Assembly (NCBI RefSeq): GCF_020404845.1
Contig: NZ_JAIOJZ010000012.1
Location: 101,051-165,050 of the forward strand
DNA length: 64,000 bases
Reading direction: 5' to 3'
From: Streptomyces hyderabadensis
Lineage (GTDB): Bacteria > Actinomycetota > Actinomycetes > Streptomycetales > Streptomycetaceae
Part shown: positions 44,972 through 52,971 of the stretch, in pieces
How positions within the stretch are numbered: the stretch's first letter is position 1
How the letters are laid out: every line of letters starts with the position of its first letter
Translations under genes and position numbers: made by a program
The notes under the pieces: generated by a model
The model's input: the letters and a program-made list of their open reading frames with translations, nothing else
Told to the model about the DNA's origin: nothing
Database searches by the model: none

Positions 44972-47461
44972 ATGGAGGACACGACGGACCGGATCGCGCG
45001 GCCGTGGGGCGCACGGGCGCCTTACGGACGGCACGAGACCTGGCCCACCCGGGTGGACACGTTCCTCGCCCAGGGGGTCGAGCCCGGCGCGGTGCAGCGC
45101 TGGGTGCAGTCCGCGTCGATCCTGCACTCGGACGGCGACGCCATGGACGTCGCGGTGGCCGACGGCCGCATGGTGGGTGTGCGGGGCCGGGACGCGGACC
45201 GGGTCAACCGGGGCCGGCTCGGCCCCAAGGACCTGTTCGGCTGGCAGGCCAACGCCTCGCGCGACCGGCTGACCCGCCCGCTGGTCCGGCGCGACGGGCG
45301 GCTGGTGGAGACGGACTGGGACACGGCGATGGACCTGGTGGCCGACCGCTCCCGCGCCCTGCTGGACTCGCGCGGTCCGGGCTCGATCGGCTTCTACACC
45401 AGCGGGCAGCTGTTCCTGGAGGAGTACTACACGCTCACCGTGCTGGCCCGGGCCGGCATCGGCACCCACCACCTCGACGGCAACACCCGCCTGTGCACCG
45501 CCACGGCCGCGGAGGCGCTGAAGGAGACCTTCGGCTGCGACGGGCAGCCCGGCAGCTACGACGACTTCGACCACGCCGACGTGATCGCGCTGTTCGGCCA
45601 CAACATCGCCGAGACCCAGCCCGTGCAGTGGATGCGGCTCCTCGACCGCCTGGAGGGGGCCGACCCGCCGCGGCTGCTGTGCGTGGACCCGCGTCCCACC
45701 CGCGTCGCCGAACACGCCGCCGTGCACCTCGCGCCCCGGGTCGGCACCAACGTCGCCCTGCTCAACGCGCTGCTGCACGAGACGATCCGGCACGAGCGGA
45801 TCGACCGCGACTTCATCGCCGCGCACACCGTCGGCTTCGAGGAACTGGCGGCCCGGGTCGCCGACTGCACGCCCAAGTGGGCGGCGGAGATCTGCGACGT
45901 CCCCGCCGCCCTGATCGAGGAGGCCGCCGAACTCGTCGGCACCACCGACGCGTTGGTCTCCACCGTGCTCCAGGGCGTCTACCAGTCCCACCAGGCCACC
46001 GCCGCCGCCGTCCAGGTCAACAACCTGCACCTGATCCGCGGCATGCTGGGCCGGCCCGGCGCGGGCCTCCTCCAGATGAACGGCCAGCCCACCGCGCAGA
46101 ACACCCGCGAGTGCGGCGCCAACGGCGACCTGCCGGGCTTCCGCAACTGGCAGAACGACGCCCATGTCGCCGACCTCGCGAAGGTGTGGAACGTCGAGCC
46201 GGAGACCGTCCCGCACTTCGCGCCGCCGACCCACGCGATGCAGATCTTCCGCTACGCCGAGCAGGGCTCGCTGCGGATGCTGTGGATCAGCGGCACCAAC
46301 CCGGCCGTCTCGATGCCCGAGTTGTCCCGCATGCGCTCGATCCTGTCCCAGGAGCGGCTGTTCACGGTCGTGCAGGACCTGTTCCTGACCGAGACCGCGC
46401 AGCTGGCCGATGTCGTGCTGCCCGCCGCCACCTGGGGCGAGAAGACCGGCACGCTCACCAACGCGGACCGCACGGTGCACCTGTCCCTCAAGGCGGTGGA
46501 GCCGCCCGGCGAGGCCCGGTCCGACCTGGACATCTTCCTGGACTACGCGCGGCGCATGGACTTCAAGGACAAGGACGGCGGTCCGCTGATCACCTGGGAC
46601 GGCCCCGAATCGGCGTTCGAGGCCTGGAAGCGGTGCAGCGCGGGCCGCCCCTGCGACTACACGGGCCTGTCCTACGCCAAGCTGCGCGACACCAGCGGCA
46701 TCCAGTGGCCCTGCCACGACCGGGCCCCCGAGGGCACCGCGCGGCTCTACACGGACGGCATCGACTGGGCCCACCCGGACGTGTGCGAGAGCTACGGCAA
46801 GGACCTGGAGACCGGCGCCTCGCAGGAGGTCGTGGAGTACCGCTCCCTCAACCCGGACGGCAGGGCGATGCTGAAGGCGGCCGCCTATCTGCCGCCGCAC
46901 GAGGAGCCGGACGAGCAGTACCCGTTCCAGCTGACGACCGGCCGGACGCTCTACCACTTCCACACCCGTACGAAGACCGGGCGGGCGCCCCAGCTGAACG
47001 GCGCCGCCCCCGATGTGTGGGTGGAGGTCTCCGCCCCGGACGCGGAGCGGCTCGGCCTCGGCGAGGGCGACCTGGTCGAGGTCGCCGGCAGGCGCGGCTC
47101 CCTGCGCGGACGGCTGCGGGTGACCGGCATCCGGCCGGGGCTGCTGTTCGTGCCGTTCCACTACGGCTACTGGGACACCGGGGGCGGGTCGGGGCCGGGC
47201 CCGGACACTCCCGGGCGGGCCGCGAACGAGACGACCGTCACGGACTGGGACCCGGTCTCCAAGCAGCCGCTGTTCAAGACGGCCGCGGCCGCGCTCACCC
47301 TCGTGGAACGCGGCGACGGCCGGCCCTCCCCGGCACCGACGACCACCGCCTCGGCACCGGCCGCCGCAGCCGTCCCGCCCACCTCCGGCGGTCCGGCGGC
47401 GCGGACGACGGAGCGGGAGCCCGCCGGGTTCCCGCACGGCTCCGAGGAGGGCGCCCGGTGA
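44972..47461 (+). CDS. Molybdopterin oxidoreductase lacking the 4Fe-4S cysteines
   Basis: An 829-residue member of the DMSO-reductase/assimilatory-nitrate-reductase superfamily: N-terminal cap (1-100), Mo-bisPGD core (100-620), C-terminal molybdopterin-binding barrel (630-765, with TTGRTLYHFHTRT) and an Ala/Pro/Thr-rich tail. Cys175 in NTRLC occupies the expected Mo-ligand region. The N-terminal iron-sulfur motif, C-x2-C-x3-C in relatives, here reads S49-x2-H52-x3-D56 (ASILHSDGDAMD), and the first 100 residues contain no Cys at all. Electron transfer must differ from normal. ATG 44972 is preceded by GGAGG. The next gene overlaps by GTGA. No redox partner gene is adjacent. Confidence 0.88.
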   Translation: MEDTTDRIARPWGARAPYGRHETWPTRVDTFLAQGVEPGAVQRWVQSASILHSDGDAMDVAVADGRMVGVRGRDADRVNRGRLGPKDLFGWQANASRDRLTRPLVRRDGRLVETDWDTAMDLVADRSRALLDSRGPGSIGFYTSGQLFLEEYYTLTVLARAGIGTHHLDGNTRLCTATAAEALKETFGCDGQPGSYDDFDHADVIALFGHNIAETQPVQWMRLLDRLEGADPPRLLCVDPRPTRVAEHAAVHLAPRVGTNVALLNALLHETIRHERIDRDFIAAHTVGFEELAARVADCTPKWAAEICDVPAALIEEAAELVGTTDALVSTVLQGVYQSHQATAAAVQVNNLHLIRGMLGRPGAGLLQMNGQPTAQNTRECGANGDLPGFRNWQNDAHVADLAKVWNVEPETVPHFAPPTHAMQIFRYAEQGSLRMLWISGTNPAVSMPELSRMRSILSQERLFTVVQDLFLTETAQLADVVLPAATWGEKTGTLTNADRTVHLSLKAVEPPGEARSDLDIFLDYARRMDFKDKDGGPLITWDGPESAFEAWKRCSAGRPCDYTGLSYAKLRDTSGIQWPCHDRAPEGTARLYTDGIDWAHPDVCESYGKDLETGASQEVVEYRSLNPDGRAMLKAAAYLPPHEEPDEQYPFQLTTGRTLYHFHTRTKTGRAPQLNGAAPDVWVEVSAPDAERLGLGEGDLVEVAGRRGSLRGRLRVTGIRPGLLFVPFHYGYWDTGGGSGPGPDTPGRAANETTVTDWDPVSKQPLFKTAAAALTLVERGDGRPSPAPTTTASAPAAAAVPPTSGGPAARTTEREPAGFPHGSEEGAR

Positions 47462-47958
47462 ACGGCGTCAACCTGACCCTGCGCACGCTGCACCGCGGCG
47501 AACGGCGGCTGGCCCACGAGCTGGTGACCGTGGCCGAGCGGCACACGACCGAGCACGAGGTCCACCACGTCGCCACCGACCTCGCCCGCTGGTCCCGGGA
47601 GCACGTGCGGCGGCTCGCCCAGACCGCCGCGGAGCGCGGCGTGCGGCTGGGCGAGGCACCGGAGCCCTCCTCGGACGGCGTCTTCGCGACGCTGCGCGAG
47701 AAGGCGTCCGAGGCGGTCGTGCACCGGCCGGAGCCGGGTCTGCTGCTCCTGCGCGACCTGCGGGAGCTGCACGTCGCGGCGGCGGAGAACTCACTGCACT
47801 GGGAGATGCTGGCCCAGGCCGCCCAGGCCGCCCAGGCGTCGCGGGACGGCGGGCTGCTGGCGCTCGCCTCCTCCTGCCACCCGCAGACACTGCGCCAGAT
47901 GCGCTGGACCAACACCATGATCAAGAATTTGTCGCCCCAGATCCTCACCAGCCTGTGA
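47458..47958 (+). CDS. Helical protein of unknown function coupled to the molybdoenzyme
   Basis: A 166-residue soluble protein, mostly alpha-helical by appearance (LAHELVTVAERHTTEHEVHHVATDL, then LRELHVAAAENSLHWEMLAQAAQAAQA), with His/Glu spacing reminiscent of ferritin-like four-helix bundles. The GTG start overlaps the stop of the molybdopterin oxidoreductase (GTGA), so the two are made together. It could be a maturation chaperone, a small subunit or a diiron protein; none is proven. A single Cys near the C-terminus (SSCHPQT) is noted. Confidence 0.75.
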   Translation: MNGVNLTLRTLHRGERRLAHELVTVAERHTTEHEVHHVATDLARWSREHVRRLAQTAAERGVRLGEAPEPSSDGVFATLREKASEAVVHRPEPGLLLLRDLRELHVAAAENSLHWEMLAQAAQAAQASRDGGLLALASSCHPQTLRQMRWTNTMIKNLSPQILTSL

Positions 47959-48129
47959 CCTGCGGGTCCCGCGCGGTGCGGCGCCGGCAGGCACGGGTGC
48001 GCCGACGGACGCCGAATGGCGGCGGCCGGCCGGGGCCCCTGATGATCCCGGTGGGGCACCACCCCGCCGGCGTCCCGTCGGCACCCCTCACCCAAGGACC
48101 CCGACCCCGGGAGAGAGCGAGACAGCGTC

Positions 48130-48663
48130 ATGAGTCTTCTGCGTCTGGCCGGCCGGCCGATGCTCGCCTCGATGTTCGTCGCGGGCGGCCTGCAGTCGCT
48201 GCTCAGGCCCCAGGACGTGGCACCGGCGGCCGAGCCGGTCGTGCGGCCGGTGGCCGACCGCGTGCCGGTCCTGCCGGACAGCACCGAACAACTCGTCCGG
48301 CTCAACGGCGCCGTCCACGTGGTGGGCGGGATCATGCTCGGGCTCGGCCGCTGTCCGCGGCTGGCCGCGCTGGCCCTCGCGGTGACACTGGTCCCCACCA
48401 CGCTGGCGGCGCACCGGTTCTGGGAGGCGGAGGACCCCTCCGACCGCGCCCAGCAGCGCATCCACTTCATCAAGAACCTGTCCATGCTGGGCGGACTGCT
48501 GATCGCGGCCGACGACACGGGCAGCGCGCCCTCGTTGCTGTGGCGCGGCCGGCACGCCGCGCACGACCTGCGGCACGACGCCCACCTGGTGCGCCGCTCG
48601 GTGCGGGCCACGGCCGGCCCCGCGGCGCGGGCGGGCGGTGTCCGGGCGAGGCTGGGGGTCTGA
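48130..48663 (+). CDS. DoxX-family membrane protein
   Basis: A 177-residue protein with about four helices and the DoxX opening MSLLRLAGRPMLASMFVAGG. Members sit in the inner membrane and, in actinobacteria, are linked to oxidative stress (MRC complex with SodA and SseA) or to thiosulfate:quinone oxidation elsewhere. NGAVHVVGGIMLGLG is the conserved second segment. The C-terminal ~35 residues are basic and soluble. It is followed after 85 bases by a hemerythrin gene; both may belong to a stress locus. Confidence 0.85.
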   Translation: MSLLRLAGRPMLASMFVAGGLQSLLRPQDVAPAAEPVVRPVADRVPVLPDSTEQLVRLNGAVHVVGGIMLGLGRCPRLAALALAVTLVPTTLAAHRFWEAEDPSDRAQQRIHFIKNLSMLGGLLIAADDTGSAPSLLWRGRHAAHDLRHDAHLVRRSVRATAGPAARAGGVRARLGV

Positions 48664-48748
48664 CCGGGCGTTAACCCGCCTCCTGCGGGGGGACCCGACG
48701 GCCGTGACGGCCGGTCCCGCGGCCGCCACGACGTTCTGGAGGTGGAGC

Positions 48749-49312
48749 ATGGGTCACGGAGGAGACGTCATCGACGAGCTGACGACCGATCACCGCGAGG
48801 TCGAGGAGCTCTTCGGCAGGATCGAGGCGCTGCCGCCCGGCCACAAGGACCGCAAGCTGTACGCCGATCAGGCCACGATCGAGCTGATCCGGCACTCGGT
48901 GGCGGAGGAGGCGTATCTCTACCCGGCGGTTCGTGAGCACGTGGCGGGCGGGGGTGCGCTCGCGGACAAGGAGCTGGCGGACCACGCCGAGGCCGAGCAG
49001 ATCATGAAGGATCTGGAGGGCTGCGCGGCGGACGACGCCGAGTTCGACCGGTTGATCGGCATGCTGATGAGCGAGATCCGCGAGCACGTCGCCGACGAGG
49101 AGGGCAATCTGTTCCCGCGGCTGCGCGAGGCGTGCCCCGCGCAGGCCCTGGACGAACTGGGCGACAAGGTCCGGCAGGCGAAGAAGACGGCGCCGACGCG
49201 ACCGCACCCGTCGGCTCCGGACAAGCCCCCGATGAACAAGCTCCTCGCCCCGGGCGCGGGCATGGTCGACCGGGTGCGGGACGCCATGTCGGGACGGGGC
49301 AAGCCGGGCTGA
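48749..49312 (+). CDS. Hemerythrin HHE-domain protein
   Basis: A 187-residue protein with two HHE-type motifs: ELTTDHREVEELFGRI with following RHSVAEEAYLYP, and HAEAEQIMKDLE with REHVADEEGNLFPRL. The conserved His and Glu residues could bind a diiron centre, as in oxygen- or nitric-oxide-sensing hemerythrins. The last ~45 residues are a Pro/Lys-rich tail. GGAGG lies seven bases before ATG 48749. It converges with the epimerase-like gene. Confidence 0.87.
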   Translation: MGHGGDVIDELTTDHREVEELFGRIEALPPGHKDRKLYADQATIELIRHSVAEEAYLYPAVREHVAGGGALADKELADHAEAEQIMKDLEGCAADDAEFDRLIGMLMSEIREHVADEEGNLFPRLREACPAQALDELGDKVRQAKKTAPTRPHPSAPDKPPMNKLLAPGAGMVDRVRDAMSGRGKPG

Positions 49313-49366
49313 GCGGCCACACCTCGGGCACCGCTGTGCGGATCGCCGGGAGCGGCGGGGCCGGAT

Positions 49367-49384
49367 CGTCCGGCGCGCCGGACG
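49367..49384. terminator. 18-base palindrome between hemerythrin and epimerase-like genes
   Basis: CGTCCGGCG and CGCCGGACG are perfect arms with no spacer, in a convergent gap that also contains four GGATCG repeats. It is a plausible bidirectional terminator. Confidence 0.5.
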
Positions 49385-49415
49385 GATCGCACGGCTCGCC
49401 GGGCGGATCGGGTGC

Positions 49416-50456
49416 TCAGGCCCACCACTCCTCGCCCGTGCGCCGGTCCGTCGCCTCCTGCCCGCACGGTGCCGGGAAGGGCTCGGGCCGGCCGCGGAGG
49501 GCGGCGACGGTGCGTTCCAGGCCGTCCCGCCAGGTCACGCTCGGCAGCCAGCCGAAGATCTCGCGGGCGAAGCCGGTGACCGGCCGGGGCCGCGCGGGCC
49601 CGTCCTCCGCGTCCCCGGTGAAGGCCAGCGGCGAGTGGGAGCCGGTCAGCTCGATGACCCGGCGGGCGATCTCCGCGGCGGTGGGCTCCTCGTCGCCCCC
49701 GATGTCCACGGGCCGCACCGATCGCCCGGCCGCGACCAGGAGTACGCCGTCGACCATGTCGTCGACGTAGCACAGGGGGTGCGTGGCGCTGCCGTCGCCG
49801 GGGACGGTGACCGGCCGGCCGGCCAGGGCCGCTTCGATGAGGGCGGCCGGCGTGCCCCCGCCGTCCGCCCGCATGCCGGGTCCGTAGCCGTCGAACAGCC
49901 GGACGATCCCGGCGTTCGCGCCGTGGGCGCCCGCGTGCGCGGCGACCAGTGCCTCGGCGAACCGGACGGCCTCGGCGCAGGCCCGGTGCGGGCCGACCGG
50001 GTCGGCTCCGTCCGGGGCGTCGCCGCGGGCGTCGGGGGCCACCGGGGGCGAGGAGGCGAGCAGGAACCGCGCGCCGTCCCGGCCGGCGACGGCCAGCGCG
50101 GTACGGGTGCCCAGGCTGCCGGCGTCCAGGGCCGCCACCGGCCGGTCCGGCCGGGCGTCCGGGGAGGCGGGGCCCGCCAGGTGCAGGACCAGGTCGTAGG
50201 GGCCGGTGAGGTCGTCCGCGCAGCCGGGTGCGGAGATGTCCCGTTCCAGGAAGCGGAAGCCGGGGCGGCCCGCCAGGTGGGCCACCTTCTCGGCCCGCCC
50301 CGTGGAGAGGTTGTCCAGGCAGTCGACCTCGGCCCCCGCGTCGAGCAGCCGGGTGCACAGGTGGGAGCCGAGGAATCCGGCGCCGCCGGTCACCAGGACC
50401 CGGTCCCAGGGCGTGCGGGACTCTCCCCGTGGACCGAACGCCGCCATCGGCATCAT
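49416..50456 (-). CDS. NAD-dependent epimerase/dehydratase-like protein without catalytic Tyr/Lys
   Basis: A 346-residue extended SDR. The NAD-binding motif VTGGAGFLGSHL (residues ~22-33) and sugar-nucleotide-like C-terminal regions (HPLCYVDDMVDGVLL) are well preserved, and LDNLSTG is typical of UDP-glucuronate decarboxylase and dTDP-glucose 4,6-dehydratase relatives. The active site is not: YxxxK, expected in GPRxxYDEGKRxAEAL, here reads with Cys160 for Tyr and Val164 for Lys (RACAEAVRFAEAL), and the preceding S-T-S motif is ASSPPVAPD. It is likely catalytically inert or altered. ATG 50456 has AAAGG eight bases upstream. Confidence 0.83.
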   Translation of the reverse strand: MMPMAAFGPRGESRTPWDRVLVTGGAGFLGSHLCTRLLDAGAEVDCLDNLSTGRAEKVAHLAGRPGFRFLERDISAPGCADDLTGPYDLVLHLAGPASPDARPDRPVAALDAGSLGTRTALAVAGRDGARFLLASSPPVAPDARGDAPDGADPVGPHRACAEAVRFAEALVAAHAGAHGANAGIVRLFDGYGPGMRADGGGTPAALIEAALAGRPVTVPGDGSATHPLCYVDDMVDGVLLVAAGRSVRPVDIGGDEEPTAAEIARRVIELTGSHSPLAFTGDAEDGPARPRPVTGFAREIFGWLPSVTWRDGLERTVAALRGRPEPFPAPCGQEATDRRTGEEWWA

Positions 50457-50823
50457 GAGGACGACCTTTCTCCCTCGGAGCGCTGAACAGCGTGCCCCGG
50501 GTGCCCCGCCGAGGCACTCGCATGCTCCGGCGTCCGCCGGTGCGGCCGCACGCCGTGACCGCCGTCACGGCCGACGGGTGCGGCACCCGCCCGCGGGCCG
50601 CTGTGATCAAGCACACTCGGTCCGTCAAGTGCCCCGGGGCGGGGACGGTTGGCCCGTCCGGGCCGGGGGCGGGGGCGCGGACCGGCGACGACTCGCCGGT
50701 CCCTTCTGCCACGATGGTCGGCGCCGTGTCCGGATCGGTGGAACGACCGCGCAGCGCAGCCGGCCTACTCGTTCCCGTCCGTCTTCCCTTCGGGTCCCGC
50801 GACCCGCCTTCGAGTGGCGCACT
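50457..50823. other. 367-base divergent region between epimerase-like and MFS genes
   Basis: No gene is apparent. It holds the promoters of both flanking genes. A clear inverted repeat, GCCGTGAC and GTCACGGC around a four-base loop, is at 50552-50571 and may be an operator. Confidence 0.55.
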
Positions 50824-52179
50824 GTGTCTTCTTCCTCCGTCTCCGCCCCGCCGCCCCCTGCCGCCCCGCCGTCCGGGCCGTCGGCGTCGCCCGGGCCTTC
50901 CGAGCCGTCCGCGTCGGCGTCCCGCTCGCCGTGGCGGTCCCTGCGGCACCGCAGCATGCGCTGGTGGTCGGTCGCGAACTTCGTGTCGAACGCCGGTACC
51001 TGGATGCAGCTCACCGTGCAGAACCTGCTGGTCCTGCAGATCACCGGCTCCGCCGCTGCGACGGGACTGTCGATGTCCGTGCAGGCCGCGCCCGCGCTGC
51101 TGATCAGCGTGTTCGGCGGTGCGGCCGTCGACCGCTGGCCGCGCAAGCTGACCGCCGCGGTCAGCCAGGCGCTGCTCGGGGCGGTCGCGTTCGTGACCGC
51201 GCTCATGGTGGCGCTCGACCGGCTCGACGTGACCTCGCTGATGGTGCTGGCCGCCGTCACCGGCGTGATCGCCACGGTCGACGGCCCGGCCTGTTCCCTG
51301 CTGGGCAACGACCTCGTGCCGCGCGAGGACGTGCCCTCCGCGATCGGGGTGGGCGCCCTGGTGCACCAGGCGGGCCGGCTCACCGGCGCCGCGCTCGCCG
51401 GTGTGACGGTCGGTTTCCTCGGCACGGCCGCCGCGTACGCCGCCAACGGGCTGTCGTTCCTCTTCGTGGCCTCGGTCATCCCCTTCCTGCGCCCGGCCCG
51501 GGGTGCGGTCAGGCATACCGGGGCGGCCGAGGACCGGGGCACGAAGGACACCATGAGCGTGCGCGAGGGGCTGGCCTTCTTCGCCCGCCGCCCCCGGCTG
51601 CTGGCGCTGGCCGGTGTCACCGGGGTCAGCGCGGTCTTCGGGCGCAACTACCAGCTGACCCTGGCCGTGCTGGTCACCGGGCCGCTCGCGGGCGGCGCGG
51701 GGTCCTTCGGCACCGTCTCCACGGTGCTGGCGGCCGGCGGCATCGTCGGTGCCGTCCTGGGCGCCCGGCTGCGCCGCCCCTCGGTACGGCTGGTGGGCGC
51801 GCTGGCGGCGGCGGGCGGGCTGCTCCAGGTGGTGGCGGGCATGTCGCCGTCACTGGCCGTCCTGCTGGTGATGGTGCTGCCCATGGCCGTCGTGGAGTCC
51901 GTCTCCGACACGGCCGGTACGGCGGTGCTCCAGACCGATCCGCCCGCGCACCTGCGGGGCCGGGTGCTCGGGGTGTGGGGCAGCATCGGCACGGTGTGGA
52001 GCCTGGGCGGGCCGCCCGCACTGGGCCTCCTGATGGAGCTGGCCGGTGCCCGCGGCGCCCTGATCGCGGGCGGACTGATCATCGCCGGCACGATCGGCGC
52101 GGGCCACCTCCTGCGCGAACGCCGGGTGGCGGCGGTGCCGCGGGTGTCCCCGGTGGCCAACCTGGAGACGGCTGCCTGA
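50824..52179 (+). CDS. MFS exporter (EntS/DHA3-like)
   Basis: A 451-residue transporter with 12 predicted helices after a Ser/Pro-rich cytoplasmic N-terminus of ~40 residues. The first helix region FVSNAGTWMQLTVQNLLVLQITG and the AAVDRWPRKLTAAVSQ loop fit the DHA3/enterobactin-exporter-like MFS group; PAHLRGRVLGVWGSIGTVW is a second landmark. The likely role is export of a small molecule or drug. The start is taken as GTG 50824 because the frame begins VSSSSVSAPP there; no strong ribosome site is visible and the N-terminus is uncertain. Confidence 0.85.
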   Translation: MSSSSVSAPPPPAAPPSGPSASPGPSEPSASASRSPWRSLRHRSMRWWSVANFVSNAGTWMQLTVQNLLVLQITGSAAATGLSMSVQAAPALLISVFGGAAVDRWPRKLTAAVSQALLGAVAFVTALMVALDRLDVTSLMVLAAVTGVIATVDGPACSLLGNDLVPREDVPSAIGVGALVHQAGRLTGAALAGVTVGFLGTAAAYAANGLSFLFVASVIPFLRPARGAVRHTGAAEDRGTKDTMSVREGLAFFARRPRLLALAGVTGVSAVFGRNYQLTLAVLVTGPLAGGAGSFGTVSTVLAAGGIVGAVLGARLRRPSVRLVGALAAAGGLLQVVAGMSPSLAVLLVMVLPMAVVESVSDTAGTAVLQTDPPAHLRGRVLGVWGSIGTVWSLGGPPALGLLMELAGARGALIAGGLIIAGTIGAGHLLRERRVAAVPRVSPVANLETAA

Positions 52180-52220
52180 GGGACGGGCCGGGACCGGCCG
52201 GAAGTCCCGGGCCCCGTCCC
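52180..52220. terminator. Hairpin after MFS gene
   Basis: GGGACGGG-CCGGGAC pairs with GTCCCGG-CCCGTCCC across a nine-base loop, with one two-base bulge, giving a 15-pair stem between convergent genes. Confidence 0.7.
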
Positions 52221-52227
52221 GCGCGGG

Positions 52228-52755
52228 TCAGGCGACGAGGGCCTGGCCCGGGTCCAGCCGGGCCGTGAGCCCGGCACGGTGCAGGGCGGCGACGGGGGCG
52301 ACGAGGTCGGGATGGCGCAGCAGCGCCGCCGCCCGGCGGTCGGCGTCGTCGGGGGCCAGCAGGCGGCGGAACTCCGCCGGTGTCCCGGCCGAGGGGCCGC
52401 CCTCGGCCAGCGCGGCCACGGCCGGTCCGGCGAGCGCCGGGTCGGTCAGCAGGCAGGCCGCCCAGCTCGCGACGACCTCGTCCACCCAGGTCCGCCACGC
52501 GTCCGCGTCCGGGTCGGCGGGCGTCGCGCGGTCGGCACCGGTGATCCAGTCCAGCCGGGCGGAACCCCCGGGGCCCGCCACGCCCAGCAGGGCCACGTCC
52601 ATCGGGGTCGGGTAGCGCAGCCGGGCCGCTGCCGTCACGGCCTGCCGGGCCTGCACCTCGCACAGGGCGTCGGCCAGGGCGCCGCCGGACGCCGGATAGG
52701 CGCGGGTGAGCCACTGCGCGGTCGCCGCGATGACGGGAGAGAGATCTGTGTGCAC
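52228..52755 (-). CDS. Hypothetical protein (175 aa)
   Basis: A 175-residue Ala-rich soluble protein beginning VHTDLSPVIAATAQWLTRAYP; tentative helices throughout and no signal or membrane segment. GTG 52755 is used, but GTG 52791, in frame, is also possible and neither has a strong ribosome site. No family recognised. It converges with the MFS gene and is divergent from the ion transporter. Confidence 0.6.
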   Translation of the reverse strand: MHTDLSPVIAATAQWLTRAYPASGGALADALCEVQARQAVTAAARLRYPTPMDVALLGVAGPGGSARLDWITGADRATPADPDADAWRTWVDEVVASWAACLLTDPALAGPAVAALAEGGPSAGTPAEFRRLLAPDDADRRAAALLRHPDLVAPVAALHRAGLTARLDPGQALVA

Positions 52756-52971
52756 TGCCGGGCCGTCCGAACTGCTCGTGGTGGGGAACACGGGGTCCGT
52801 GGAAACCGTAGCCCGCGCCGCGCCGCGCGGAACATGGCCCGGCTCCCGCCCCGGGCGTGGCCTCGGCCACACCCCGCCCTGCGGGCCCCGCCCCGGCCCG
52901 GGGATGCGACCCTGGAGCGGGTTCGCCGATCACCGGGTTCCCGCCCGGATCACCGGTGTGGAGGAGAAGTC

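Noticed and set aside
44296..47958. 1220-codon open frame on the plus strand
   Set aside because: Only the last 166 codons, from GTG 47458, are a real gene; the rest is out of frame with the molybdoenzyme and Arg/Gly-rich.
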